From contig CAUYUJ010018048.1 of NCBI GenBank assembly GCA_963575745.1, forward strand, positions 373,865 through 437,864: 64,000 nt of DNA, given 5' to 3'. Positions 34,337 to 46,885 of the stretch are shown in pieces. The position numbers and the translations under genes are program-made. Within the stretch, counting starts at the first letter, position 1, and every line of letters starts with the position of its first letter. Source of the stretch: Prorocentrum cordatum. Taxonomy: Eukaryota > Sar > Dinophyceae > Prorocentrales > Prorocentraceae. The notes under the pieces are model-generated. The model did not search any database. It was not told the DNA's origin and was given only the letters and a program-made list of their open reading frames with translations.

Positions 34337-35995
34337 GAGACTGGCGGTGTGGCCGGTCCAGGGTGCTCAGTGGGTGCTGCAGACACCCGACAAGGACGTG
34401 TATGCGGAGTACCTTGACGGGTCAGACCCCGACGGCCTCGAGCGCGCCATCCCGCTGCTGGTGGACGGCAGGTTGCCCAGGCTCGGCGCCCAGGCGTACC
34501 GCTTCAAGGAGGCCCCGACGCGCGACGAGCTCAAGGCGGTGATCCGTCAGGGCCACGCGGAGGCGGAGGAGATCGTCCGCTCCGCAGGCCTGGAGCTCCG
34601 GCGGCCCGAGCAGGTGATGGTGAAGTTCGGTGAGGTGACCACGCTGGACGACCTTTTCGGCGGCAGCTTTCTCCTGCGGCGACGGGCTCGCTTTCCTGCT
34701 GTCGCCGACACGGGGGCGGCACGAGACTCGGGCGGGGAGGTCTTCCCAGCGCGCGGGCCTGGGCCCGCCATCGCGGGCCATGTGTGGGTGTTGGCAGAGC
34801 CCTCCGCCATCGGACCCGTGGGCAGCGAGGTCAAGCTGGAGGCCGATGAGGTGCGAGTCGACAAGCACGACGCCCTGGTGACTCGCGGAGATGGCTATCG
34901 GAGGGTCACCTGCATTCGGACGGACCTCCTGGAGAGGTTCATCGCCGACTGGTGTAGGATGGCGCGTGCGGAGCTGCTGGTCACGGGCGAGGCCCAGCCG
35001 GAGGCGAGCCGTGCGCAGACCATCCTGGGCGCGGACCCAGTCCAGGCGGCCTCGCCGGCGGCGGCTGCTGACAGCGGGGACGCCCGCACGCTCTGGTTGG
35101 ACTACACGAGCTGGGGACCAGGTACAAGGATTTCCGCAAGTGCTGCCAGGAGTCGCACAGCCTCGTGGACCCAGACTTCCCGCTGTAGGGGCCCTCCACT
35201 GTGCATGCCGTCATGTGCCACATGGAGCGTCACGGGGGCAATCCACGCCTCTGGCTGGCCATCTGGGCACGAGAGCGCCGTGTTGAGGACTCGGACCGCG
35301 TGATGCATGAGATGCGGGGCTTGATCGACATCCTTTTTCTGGGTGCGACCTACGACCAGGTTAACCTCCCAGCGCTGGCCAGCATGGAGGTGGTCGTGCG
35401 CCGGGCACAGACCATCATCGACGCGTACCAGGTCGCTGGCAAGGCCCCGAACTGGCAGCTCGCTCGCTACTTTGCGGGCGCGTCCTCGGCGGTCGATGCG
35501 ATCGCACCAGAGATGAGGCAGTACGTGGCCAAGAAGGCGAAGGAGGGCGCCGACGTCGCCGCGGGGGCCCAGCGGGCGCGGGCGCTCCAGGCTGGCTCTG
35601 GCGACGAGGAGACCCCCGAGGGGGGTCAGGAGGCGGAGGTCGGGGGAGAGGCGGCCGTGGCCGCGGCGGCGGCGCAGATGGCCGCGGCCGCGGCAGTGGC
35701 GCCCCCCCCGGCGCCCAGTGACGACCCTTGGGCACGGCGGGGGGAGTGGGCCCCCCCCCGCCGAGACGTATCGGCCCACGTCGGCCGTCCTTCCGCCGGG
35801 GCGGGGCTCGCGCCTGCTCTTCCCGATCCCCTTGGTGGCGGAGGGGCTTGGCGGCCGACGTCATCGTGGGCGACGGGGGCCTCGTGGCCATCGGCGCGCC
35901 TTTGTCGTCGTCAATCGGGCGATCGGGGCGCTCAATTGGCTGGGGGGGCCTGGAGAGCAGCACTTTCTTGCATCGGTGCGACTTCGCCGGCATGC
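34233..35995 (+). pseudogene. Gag-like ORF of the YR element
   Basis: The likely start is the ATG at 34,233 (MAMAPHAVVDSEFW). The frame stays open to about 35,115 (SGDARTLWLDYTSWG). A frameshift is then needed to continue as TRYKDFRKC, and an in-frame TAG (35,186-35,188) stands where CAG (Gln) is expected. The region resumes as GPSTVHAVMCHMERHGGNP and RVMHEMRGLIDILFLGATYD, followed by a long Ala/Glu-rich tail (to about 35,720). I recognise the block order from dinoflagellate retroelement proteins that lie upstream of YR-type RTs. Presumed structural protein; no zinc finger seen. Confidence 0.5.
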
Positions 35996-38048
35996 ACAAC
36001 GAGGTAGTGGCGCGCATCGAGGGCCAGGTCAGATCCCAGGAGCCGGTTGCTGACGCACCCTCGCCGAGATCGCCCTTTTTGCACATGATCCGTGGCGTCT
36101 CCCTGTGCGAGGAGTGCCAGTCGAACATTGCCCCCTTCCAGTTGCGCCTTGTCTCTTCGCCGGCCGACGTCTCCACGGCGCCGTTCGTGGGCGACCTCGT
36201 CGACCAGCAGGGGCGCCTCTTCCTGGAGGGTTGTGGAGAGCGTATGCTACGAGACGCCGGCGAGTTTGAGAGCCTGCGGCGGCACGGCCCGGCCAAGCCG
36301 TACTCAGATCCCCGCCTGGCGCGGTCGCGCTGGCAGTGCCTTCGGTTCGTTCGCCGCCTGCGCGGCGTCGGCACGCTCCGGTATACCACGCGGCCGATCG
36401 ACTTCATTGGGTCCTTCTCCGTCTGGAAGAAGGGCAAGACCAAGCAGAGATTGATCTTGGATGGGCGAGCCGCCAACCAGCGGTTCGCCCAGCCTCCTCA
36501 TGTGGACCAACTGACCGCGGAGGGCCTCTCGAACATCGAGGTCTACGTCGACGAGGACCTAGCTGGCCGCCGACCTGGGCCGAGGTGCTCTTCGGGCGCT
36601 CCGAGTTGCCCTAGGCGTGGCCGACGGGGAGAACTGCTTCCACCGCATGATCATGCCGCCGTGGATGGGCGCTTTTTTCTGTTACGAGCCAGTGTCCGCC
36701 GCCGAGGTCGACCCCTCGGGCCATCCGCTTATCGAGGGCGATCGGGCTGTCGGCGACACCCAGTTGTGGCCGGCCGCGCGCCCTCTTCCCATGGGGCTCG
36801 CATGGAGCCACTACTTCTGCCAGAGCGCCAACGCCGGGCTCTCCGGCAGCGCGCCCCTTCTTCGCCGCGCCCGCTTGCTGTCCGACCGCGGGGGCTGGGC
36901 GGTCCTTGCGACTGGAGACCCCGAGACAGACCTCTGGCGACGCGCGTGCGTGGACAACCTCGGAGTCATGGGCCGGCACGCCGGCACGGTGGAGGCCGCC
37001 TTGTCGGGGCAGGTCCGGGTCTTCGGGGAGAGCGGCCTGGACATTCACGAGGTCGAGCTGTTCACCGAGAAGGGCTCCGCGCTGGGGGTCGACCTAGACG
37101 GGGCGCGGCTCGTGACCTGTCTCACCGCCAAGCGGCGGGTCAGGCTTGAGAGGGGGTTGCTCTATCTCTTCCAGCGTGGCCGCGCGAGCGGGCAGATGGT
37201 GGAGAGCGTGCTCGGGCACTGCACCTACGCCGCCCTCATCAAGCGGGGGACCATGACCGTGTTCTCGGCCGCGTACGCGTTTGTGCACGCCACGTACACG
37301 AAGGACGTAGAGCTCTGGAGTACCGTCGAGGCGGAGTTCACCGCGTTCGACGGGCTGCCGGTCTTCATGGAGAGCGACTGGTGGCTGCCGTGGGGCGTCG
37401 CCGCCTCGGACGCGTCGCCGGAGGGTTTCGGCATTGTCAGCTCTCGCTGGTCGTCTCACGACGTCGCCAGCGTCGGGCGAGTCCGAGAGCGAGGCCGTTT
37501 CCGCCGAGGAGGGGCTGTCGCCCCGCGGGAGTCCGCCATGGCGGCCGCCGGCTTTGTGCTCGAGGGCGGGCGCTGGCGGCCGCGCGCGGGCGACGAGCTC
37601 GGCGAGGACTGGTCCATCGTTGAGGGGTTCCCCGGTGTGCCTGCCCGTCTTCTCCACCCAGGGGGCTGGCGCGTCTGCCGCGCAGGCACTTGGGGCAGGC
37701 ACGAGCATATCACTCTGCTGGAGGCTCGGGCCCTGCTGGCGTCGGTGCGTCGGCTGGCGCAGGTCGCTGTTGGCGGCAATCGCAGACACCTCCACCTCTG
37801 CGATAACATGTCGGTGGTGCTGGCTGTGATCCGGAGCCGTTGCCGGGACTTCATTCTGCTGACCGTCCTGCGCAAGCTGGGCGGCTACCTGCTGGCCCGC
37901 GACATCAGGCCGCACGTGAGGTGGGTGCCGAGCGAGCTGAATTTCGGTGACGAGCCGTCCCGGATATTTTCGGAAAAAGCATCGTCGTCGCTCGCCTGGG
38001 CCATCCCCGACATCGTCCGCAGGGCACGGTCGCCGCAGGCTCGAGCCG
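35719..38048 (+). pseudogene. reverse transcriptase - RNase H of the YR element
   Basis: The N-terminal part (LFPIPLVAEGL; VVVNRAIGALNWL) is spread over several frames to about 35,990. From there QRLILDGRAANQRFAQPP (36,446) is in one frame to about 36,560. A frameshift leads to AADLGRGALRALRVALGVAD, then ENCFHRMIMPPWMGAFFC and LPMGLAWSHYF. Motif C reads CVDNLGVMG (36,949) instead of YxDD, a form usual in this RT lineage. RNase H follows, with all four acidic positions present: ASDASPEGFG (37,397), HITLLEARALL, HLHLCDNMSVV and VPSELNFGDEPSR (37,927). This half is a single open frame, so decay is modest. Confidence 0.75.
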
Positions 38049-39448
38049 ATGAGCGAGGGGCGGAAGCGGCGGCGGACCTTGGGCGCGGGGGCCTCGGGGG
38101 ATGTGCCGGACCGCAGCTCGGGAGCGACCCTGGCGAGGAAGGTGCGGGCCCTTGTGGCGGCGGAGCCGCCGCTCCCGTCCCGCGCGACCGCGCGGACGGG
38201 AGCCTCCCGAGTGAGGCAGCTCTCGCCGCAGCTGTCGCTAGGGGCCCTCCTGCAGCCGAGGGCGCCTGTGAGCCGGGCGCTGGACGAGCGGGCGACGCAG
38301 ACCGTCCGCGAGGAGAGCGGCGGCTACGTCGTCAGGCGCGGCTTTCCGAGGCCGCCCACGTCGAGTTTTTCGAGCACTGGGCCCGCATCCGCGGGCGTCA
38401 GTCGGTCCGCCCGACGAGAACGGACACTGGCGACCCGGTCGAAGCGTCGGCTCTGGTGTTATCTCGAAGAGAAATTCAGGGCCGAGAACGACGGGATCAC
38501 TCTGCTCGAGAAGCGCGCGGTGACGGACAAGGTCCACCTCGAGTACGCCTACGAGGTGGCGTCCTTCGCCAAGTGCGCGACAGCCCAGGGGGTCCAGGTG
38601 GGCCGCGCCGAGGCCGACGCCGTGGACGCCGTTTTCGCGTCATACCTCGATCAGTGCTTCTTCAGGGGCTTTCAGCCGTGGACAGGGGCCCGAGGCTCTG
38701 GCGGGCTGGATCCACCTCCGTCCTGCCTGCGGCCGCCGGGGCTCTTTGAAGCTCCCGCGGGCCTGGAGGGCGCTTCAGGGGTGGCGCAAACTTTGCCCCG
38801 GGCGGTCTCGGAAGCCGGAGGGGCCTGGCGTGTGGTTCGGCCTCGCCAACGCCATGTGCCATGTCGATCGGCCTCGGATGTCTGCGTTCGTCCTCCTGGC
38901 CGTCTCGACCTACCTCAGGCCGGGGGCGCTTCTGATCGTGAGGGGGGCGGAGCTCATTCCCCCTGCGCCAGGCGCCAGTCCTTGTCCACCCCCACGAACG
39001 ACCAGGACGGAGCAAGATCGGGTACTCGGACGTGTCCATCCTGCTCGACAGCGACTGGGCCAAGGATCTGAACCCGCTCTGGGAACGCTTGCGGGCGGTG
39101 GCGGGGCCAGGCCCCCTTTGGGACTTCGACTGCGGCGAGTGCCTCCACGCGTTTCGTCGTGCTGCCCGACTGATCGGCGTGCCGGGCCTGGTGCCGTACC
39201 AGACGCGCCGCAGCGGCCCGGGCGTCGACCGCGCTCGGGGCTCCCGCTCGCTGCTGGAGGTGCAGAAGCGTGGCCAGTGGAAGTCCGGCAAGAGCGTCGC
39301 CCGCTACGAGAAGCACGCCAGGCTTGCCGACTCCTCTCATCGGCATGCGGCCGGCCTCCAGGCCTACTTCCAGCAGTGCGAGGATCGCGGCGCGGAGATC
39401 GCTCTCCACGCGCGCCTCGTGCCACTCCCACGTTTGGGGCGGAGTTGA
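38049..39448 (+). pseudogene. tyrosine recombinase of the YR element
   Basis: A candidate start is ATG at 38,049, giving the basic MSEGRKRRRTLG. The SAM-like core-binding domain is EKRAVTDKVHLEYAYEVASF (38,506), YLDQCFFRGF, then in a new frame LPRAWRALQGWRKLCPGRSR. The catalytic domain has Arg I in STYLRPGALL (38,904-38,933). After a further frameshift near 38,990 come SILLDSDW, then YQTRRSG (39,197) in place of the HxxR box, and the nucleophilic Tyr in SVARYEKHARL (39,295-39,327). Three frame changes make it inactive as read. Role: integrates the circular cDNA by site-specific recombination. Confidence 0.7.
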
Positions 39449-40165
39449 TGAGGGATAAGTGCATTGCCGACGCTTCGCTGGCAAAGGCGGAGTCGCCAAA
39501 GCTGTGAGGCAGCTCGGCTTCCAGGCTCGCATCTGGGAGTTCTCCGCGGCCCGCGCGGCGACCTCGCGCCCAGCCGCGTGATCAGGCCGCTCATGGCAGA
39601 TATGCGCAGGCGCCGCTGCTTGGCAGTGATGCTTGCTCCTCCGTGTAGCAGCTTCAGCATGGCGCGCATTCGTGCAGCGTCCATCCGCTCTGTCCGCCGA
39701 CCATGGGGGTTTTCGAGGGGGGAGGTCAGCCCCAAAGACTGGGAGAAACTCAAGAAGGGTAACAAGTGTTGCAGGGCCTCGCTGGCCATAATTCGTGAAT
39801 GCAACGCCGTTGGTGCCTCCTGGATTCTGGGGAACCCGCGCGCCACCTACGCGTTGAAAACATGAGTTCCAGCGCTCGGCCTCCTCCCCGTCCGTGGCGA
39901 CGTTGACTATTGTTTTTTGTCAGTTCGGTGCCCCGTGGAAGACACGCACTACCTTAATGCGTGGGAACATTCCCGTCCACGATCTCCAGGGGCTTTCGCG
40001 CCAGCGCGGGGGCACCAACGGCGATTGTAGCCGCGCAGGGCGAAACGCGCATCATTCTTTCTGGCCCAGCGCCCAGCGGGGTGCCGTGGACACAGGTAGC
40101 GCAGCCATGCCCACAACAGCTGAATCGCGGTCGGGTTCGTGCGCCCGTGGCTCCGATCCGAGCTA
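39449..40165 (+). pseudogene. C5-methyltransferase-like 3' domain of the YR element
   Basis: RRFAGKGGVAKAVRQLGF (39,470-39,523) resembles motif I of cytosine-C5 methyltransferases (SAM binding). After a frameshift, MLAPPCSSFSMAR (39,629-39,667) resembles motif IV with the catalytic PC. ILGNPRATYAL (39,823-39,858) resembles the ENV/ENP motif VI with Glu replaced by Gly. After a further stop, LTIVFCQFGAPWKTRT (39,902) and, in another frame, RIILSGPAPSGVPWTQVAQP continue the domain. It belongs to the element because it lies between the recombinase and B1. Catalytic competence of this copy is unlikely. Confidence 0.55.
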
Positions 40166-40197
40166 AGTTCTTTCAAGCATGAGTAACATCCTCAGGT

Positions 40198-40232
40198 GCT
40201 TTTTTTTCTTTATATATATAAAAAAAAAAAAA
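40198..40232. other. T-run / TA / A-run tract before B1
   Basis: TTTTTTTT, CTTTATATATATA and 13 A residues separate the coding part from B1. It could form a hairpin or be a relic poly(A). Confidence 0.6.
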
Positions 40233-40391
40233 CGAGCGGAGGTGGGCGGTGCGTCGAAGGCCGCCCCAATGTTCGGACCCTCCGCTCGCGTGGTCTCGTC
40301 GCGATGACTGAGTAGTGCTCTCGAAGGCAGATTGCGCCAGGCACGTCGCCTCAGACAGGTGCAATCGTTTCTCGCCTGGCTCTCGGTCCCC
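40233..40391 (+). repeat. repeat B1 of the YR element
   Basis: 159 bp from CGAGCGGAGGTGGGCGG to CTCTCGGTCCCC; 151 of 159 positions match B2. ATG (40,392-40,394) follows, then A2. Confidence 0.92.
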
Positions 40392-40394
40392 ATG

Positions 40395-40487
40395 GGAGTG
40401 CGCGCACATGAATGGGGTAAGACAGCGGCTTGTCGTTTGCCAGCATGTCTGTCAGAGCATCTGTGAGCTCCGAAGTCTTTTTGGCTC
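40395..40487 (+). repeat. repeat A2 of the YR element
   Basis: 93 bp matching A1 at 89 positions. A 50-bp unique spacer (40,488-40,537) separates it from B2. Confidence 0.92.
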
Positions 40488-40537
40488 CCACCCGCGGCCG
40501 CCCATCGTCTAATGTAGCAGAGACAAAACTTTTTCTT

Positions 40538-40696
40538 CGAGCGGAGGTGGGCGGTGCGTCGAAGGCCGCCCCAATGTTCGGACCCTCCGTTCGCGTGGTC
40601 TCATCGCGATGACTGAGTAGTGTTCTCGAAGACAGATTGTACCAGGCACGTCGCCTCAGACTGGTGAAATCGTTTCTCGCCTGGCTCTCGGTCCCC
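40538..40696 (+). repeat. terminal repeat B2 of the YR element
   Basis: 159 bp, same length as B1. Followed by ATG (40,697-40,699) and the resumed GAT array. Confidence 0.92.
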
Positions 40697-42265
<1,569 letters not shown>

Positions 42266-42630
42266 GAGCAGTAGGACCAGTGTAAACCCAAGGGTTATCA
42301 ACGATGTTTGAATAAACCTTTTTTCCAAGCTCCCTCGTCGTAAGCCCCTACAGCGGTTCATTTCGACTGAAGGAATTTCTTCGTTGGAAGACAACCGTTT
42401 GAAGATCTTGAAGCATGTCAGAAAATTACTCTCGGGTCTTCAGCGCCGCAGATCAACCTGACTGTTGCGTCTTGACGATCCGTAATCGAGCCAAAACGCC
42501 GTTCCTGGGACGTGAGCACCGCGAATCAACGTAACTGTTGCGCGTCATAGCCCCGAACCTTTCCAACACGCCACTTCTGGTACGCTGATCATGGGAATAT
42601 GTGACGCTCTTGCACATATTTACAACGAGT
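42266..42630. other. unassigned, flank of the 85-bp satellite
   Basis: GCGCCGCAGATCAACCTGACTG (42,443, seen only in part) and ACCGCGAATCAACGTAACTG (42,517) look like a degenerate pair about 74 bases apart. No gene recognised. Confidence 0.35.
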
Positions 42631-43200
42631 GTATGCGGCATTATAAGGCGAGAGCCACACTTTGAACACCGCCCGCCCTCATTCCGTGAAGCTCTTCTAA
42701 ATGGTTGGAACGAATGTGCGCGGCGCTAAGGCGAGAGGCACAGTTTGAAAAGGAACCGCCGTCAATCCGTCAAACTATAATGCAATGTTTTGCAAAGAAT
42801 GTGCGCGGCGCTAAGGCCAGAACTTGCCCTCAATCCGTGAAGCTCTTGCAGTCTGTTGCAACGAATTCGCTCGGCGATAAAGCGAGAGCCACATTTGGAG
42901 AAGGAATCGCCCTCAATCTGTGAAGCCCTTGCACAGCTTTTGCAACGAGTGTGCGCGGCGCGAAGGCGAACCCCACATGTTCAAAAGGAGCCGCCCTCAG
43001 TGCGAAGCTTTTGCATTTTCATTTTTTGAAACGAAAGCGCGCGGCGCTAAAGCGAGAGCCACATTTTGAGAACCACCCGCCTTCAATCCGTCAAACTCTT
43101 GCAGTTTTTGCAAAACGTATTTGCGCGGCGCTAAGGCGAGAGCCACACTTTGAAAACCACCCGCCCTCAATCCGTGAATCGGTTGCCCCTTGTTGAGCTT
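42631..43200. repeat. 85-bp satellite, ~7 units
   Basis: The unit contains TGTGCGCGGCGCTAAGGCGA, GAGCCACA, TTTGA, CCGCCCTCAATCCGTGAAGC and CTTGCA. Unit starts are near 42,631, 42,716, 42,801, 42,866 (20-bp deletion before), 42,951, 43,037 and 43,122. Confidence 0.8.
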
Positions 43201-43660
43201 CAGGGTCGTGAGTGGTGGGGACGTCTTAGGCGAAACGCCCCGCCCGCTCTGAAAACATGTCTCGGGGTGCGACAGGGGGAAATTATATGTGTAAGGACAA
43301 GGGATGAAGGAGGATGATCAGGAGCAGGAGCAGGAGAAGGAAGAGAAGGAGGGGCGCGAGCAGGAGGATGGGGAGCAGGAAGAGGATGAGGAGGAGGAGG
43401 AAGAAGAGGAAGCGGAAGGCGACGACGACGCAGAAGATGACAACCAATAGTAAGACGAATCATAATACGAGTTTTAATAATCTGAGGAAGACGAATATTA
43501 ATGAGACGAATAGAAAGGTTAATACGAATACTTCACTAACGTCGATATGGTTTTGAACAGGCATGCGGTAATCATTAGAATAACAAGACGACGACGAAAC
43601 ATGACAATCTTGGTAATAACCAGAATATGCTGATGCTGATGATGAGGAGGAGGAGGGAGA
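43201..43660. repeat. GAG-rich stretch and AT-richer spacer
   Basis: GAGCAG/GAGGAG at 43,310-43,435, then CGACGACGCA, then an AT-richer stretch with AATACGA/AAGACGAAT motifs (43,450-43,625). No gene recognised. Confidence 0.6.
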
Positions 43661-44884
43661 AGAGGTGCGGTGCTTGATCTGGGGAAGCCGTGCTCCCTTT
43701 TCTCGCCTACGTTTCCCTTCTGGCCGCCAGTTGTCGAGTGGTTGCTGTCAGGTGCTTGTTTCTTGCGGGTGCCAGCGGTATCGTGGATGGGCCGCAGGAG
43801 CTTGGAGGGCTCCCTCTCTCCACGCCCATGCTGCTATGCCAGCTCCACGGTGGCCATACTTTCTCTTGCAACTGCGGCCCGCCGGGGAGCTCTCCCCCAA
43901 CTCGGGCGTCGGCGTGGGTGGGTGGGACCTCGAGGAGGTGGCCCTGGAAAAGCGAGTGTGTGAGAGACATGGAGAGGAAGAGGCCGTTGAAGAACAAGAG
44001 AGAGAGAAAGTGAAAGGGAGCGAGAGACATTTCCATACACACGCATGTTTATTTTTATGCATTTTGGTGAGAGCGTCAGATCAGTTTCTTTTCGTCGCTC
44101 ATGTGGCCGTTTTTTCCTACCGCTGTGAATGTCACGTACATTCGCCCGCATGCCTCCTCCTTCTCTTCGCCGAGTGCAGTTCCAAGAGCCCCGCTCGGAA
44201 CTCTGAGAGTTTATGTGAGTGTTTTGTTTCTATGCCTGATATGTCTTTGACAGCCGAAGCAAGTGGTTCGATGCCCTGGCTAGTCTATCAGTGCTTCGCC
44301 GCAACGGATTGCAGAGTTCGGCGCAGCTTTTGACGTCTGTATGGATGCCTGTCGCCGTGCGGCTAGATGCGTCCCAAAGAGCATGTGACCGACGTTGGAC
44401 AACGGGCCCGATTGCGCCGACATTCGCGCGCAAGCTGCCCGCGTAAGGTTGCGCGTCAGCGCCCTCTTCTCCGGCGGTGCGCTAAGCTGGCCCGCGTTAG
44501 CCGCGGCGCCAGCTCGCTACGTCATCTCGCGTGAGAGCCTTCTCTTTTCGTCGCTCTGGTGGTCCTTGTGATCGTTTCTTTATTCACTGTTTTGCCGATC
44601 GGCGCAGGGCCCTCGCCCCCCCCTCACCCCCCCCATGGAGTAGACCTTGGCGGCTGTTTTTTTGGCGCCTGTTTGGAGCGGGTGGAGTCTCTCCACTAGA
44701 GGCAGGACTCTTAAGCAGAGGTCTAGAGCCAGAACCCCCCCCTTCCGACCAATGTCGAAACGCCGAATAAAAAAAAACGCTCACCTTTCTTCGCGCACCC
44801 CGCGGCGCTGGCACTCGGATGCTCGGTGGCACGGGCGTCCGCGGGAGGTCCCCAGAGGTCGGTGCTGGCCTCCGGGGCAGGGCC
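43661..44884. other. unassigned
   Basis: An open frame at 43,665-44,333 (222 codons) has no recognisable domain, and overlapping frames on both strands are also open. A GAGAGAGA-rich patch lies at 43,955-44,030. Confidence 0.3.
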
Positions 44885-45031
44885 CATCTCGATCCGATCG
44901 GTCGGGTTCGACATCGATCACTGACGGTTCGATCCGATTCGGTTTCGATTGCGATGGACTTACGGCCGTCGGGTGTTCCCTTCGACTTAACTGCGACATT
45001 CTTCAGTTTCCTTGCTCAGTTTCCTTGGGAC

Positions 45032-45097
<66 letters not shown>

Positions 45098-45265
45098 CAT
45101 CATCTCGGTCGGATTAGGCTTCGGTTACGGCCAGTTCGACCCGATTCAGTGTCTCTTTTCCAGGGATCCGATGCGGCCCAAGGTTAGCATTGCGCTGCGG
45201 TGCATCCTGGCGCGGCCGATCTGATCCGATGCCGACTCCGTGCCGATCCGACGCACATTCCGGTT
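44885..45265. repeat. GATCCGAT-rich block around a pure GAC array
   Basis: GATCCGATCGG, TTCGATCCGATTCGG and GATCCGATGCGG flank about 20 GAC copies at 45,035-45,095. GGCCAGTTCGACCC at 45,128 matches GGCCAGCTCGACCC at 3926, linking it to 3885-4400. Confidence 0.6.
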
Positions 45266-45696
45266 CGATCCTTTTCAGACGTGTTCTTTTGTTGCATCTT
45301 TTCCTTTCCACCTGGCCATTTTGGGCCTCGGGGAGCCGTTTTTTCGTTTTCATGGGCCGGGACGAAGCACCTGTCCTCGTGCAGAGAAGGCGTAGAGAGG
45401 TCAGGGGACCCCGCCTGGAAAGAATCACGGCACCAGATGTCTGGGGACCTGGGCCACGAGGCGTTTCCTGGTGCCCCCCCCTCGCCCCCCAGAAGACTAC
45501 ATTGCGGGGAGCAGGCAATGGGGGTCAGCGCTCACAGGGGTCAGCCAATCTTTTCCGATATCCTCTGGCTGGCCTGGGCTTGGGGGCCATGACGGGCAGA
45601 TCGGGCGGGTGGACCGTAAGGGGCCGGTCGGGAAGGCAAGCCCAGGCGGCCAGATCGAGCAGGCGGGTTGCTGAAGCGTGCTTCCTGCATGAATCG
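45266..45696. other. unassigned
   Basis: No gene recognised. GGAAAGAATCACG at 45,417 is related to GTGAAAGAATCACGAC at 56,940 in a similar context, a hint of a dispersed repeat. Confidence 0.3.
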
Positions 45697-45912
45697 CGAG
45701 AAAGTCTCGAACGATAGCGCGATTCCCAACTGAATCCTCAGGAAATCCATAGCGAGAGCATGATTTCTGAGTGTCGAGGGCGCGGCGTTTGAGTAAATTG
45801 CGAGGAAGTCCCACGCGAGAGTTCGATCCCTGCACTCATTGAGAGGACATCCCGCGCGACAGCGCGGTTCTTCAATACATTGTGAGGAAGTACCAAGCGG
45901 GAGCCGCTCTTG
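45697..45912. repeat. 41-bp minisatellite, ~5 units
   Basis: Units near 45,698, 45,736, 45,798, 45,839 and 45,880 share TTG(C/T)GAGGAAGT(C/A)CC and GCG(A/G)GAG; the last three are exactly 41 bp apart. The second unit carries an insertion. Confidence 0.6.
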
Positions 45913-46223
45913 CTATAAACAGGGGGCCAAAGACACAATTCTGAGACCCAATCTGTTCCCTAAAAAACAAGGGTGCGAGCTCAGGGAAGGGCACCTCAAT
46001 TGAAAAACACCATGTGCCCCCTTCTCCGGGACCAGTGTTACAGTGTTTCATCCCAGGTCGTCCTATAACGATCGTGGGGCCCCATAAGGGCATCCAGGAG
46101 GCCGAAAGTGGCCAAACCTCCCGTCATGACTCCTGCTCGACGTCAGGAGGTCTGGGCTTCTCCTTGCCCCTCTCCGAGGCGGGGGTTATCCATGACATCC
46201 GCCTGGGGGATTGATCTCCCGGG
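45913..46223. other. unassigned
   Basis: No gene or array recognised. Confidence 0.35.
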
Positions 46224-46375
46224 ATCTCGGCAGGCGGAGGAGGAAGGAGGAGGAGGAGGAGGAGGGGGGAAGAGGAGGACGAGGGGGAGGAGGAGGAGGA
46301 GGAGGAGGAGGAGGAGGAGGAGGAGGGGAGGAGGAGGAGGAGGAGGAGGAGGAGGAGAAGAAGAGACATGAGCAT
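46224..46375. repeat. GGA trinucleotide array
   Basis: Nearly pure GGA/GAG, with short interruptions such as GGGGGGAAG. Confidence 0.9.
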
Positions 46376-46734
46376 GCTCGGGCCGTGCGGGGGCCGAACG
46401 TGCCCGTGCCCGCCGCCTGCCGACGTCACCAACGATCGCCCCCGCTCCCCCCACCGGGCGGTGGCCCTGGCGCCCCCTCTCCGCGAGGTACGCCGTCGAC
46501 AGGAAAACGAAGAGGGAGGGGCTCAGGCGGCGAGCCGCTCCACTCCTTGCGCGCGGGGGGGCGTGTCCGGATTATCCACGGCCTCGCGCCCCGGATCCCT
46601 CGGCTGCGGCCCTGCTCCCCCGCTCCCTGTCCTCCTCACCTCCTCTCCCCTCCTCTCTCCTCCCTTCCTCTCCGCCTCTCCCTCCTCGAACCATTACCCT
46701 TTCTCTTTCTTCCCCTCTGCCTCGGACAGGACGG
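46376..46734. other. unassigned, C/T-rich towards the end
   Basis: CCTCCTCTC-type polypyrimidine at 46,625-46,720. No gene recognised. Confidence 0.35.
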
Positions 46735-46885
46735 AGGAGGAGGAAAAGGAGGAGGAGGAGGAGGAGGAGGAGGAGGAGGAGGAGGAGGAGGAGGGGGAGG
46801 GGGAGGAGGAGGGGAAGGGAGCAGCAGCAGGAGAAGGAGCAGCAGCAGAAGCAGCAGCAGCAGGAGGAGGATGAGGAGGAGGATG
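46735..46885. repeat. GGA/GCA array
   Basis: GGA (46,735-46,815) passes into GCAGCAG/GGAGGAG (46,820-46,880). Confidence 0.9.

Larger units (their letters stand above)
33811..40696 (+). mobile_element. tyrosine-recombinase retrotransposon with split direct repeats
   Basis: The element has repeat order A1 - ORFs - B1 - A2 - B2, diagnostic of PAT/Ngaro-like YR retroelements. Inside, in order, are a Cys-rich small ORF, a Gag-like ORF, RT with RNase H, a tyrosine recombinase and a C5-methyltransferase-like domain. All larger ORFs carry frameshifts. The repeats are 95-96% identical, so the copy is younger than the Copia element. It is inserted in the GAT array without target duplication: left junction GATG-ATG-GGAGTG, right junction GTCCCC-ATG-ATTATG, internal B1/A2 junction GTCCCC-ATG-GGAGTG. 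Confidence 0.88.
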
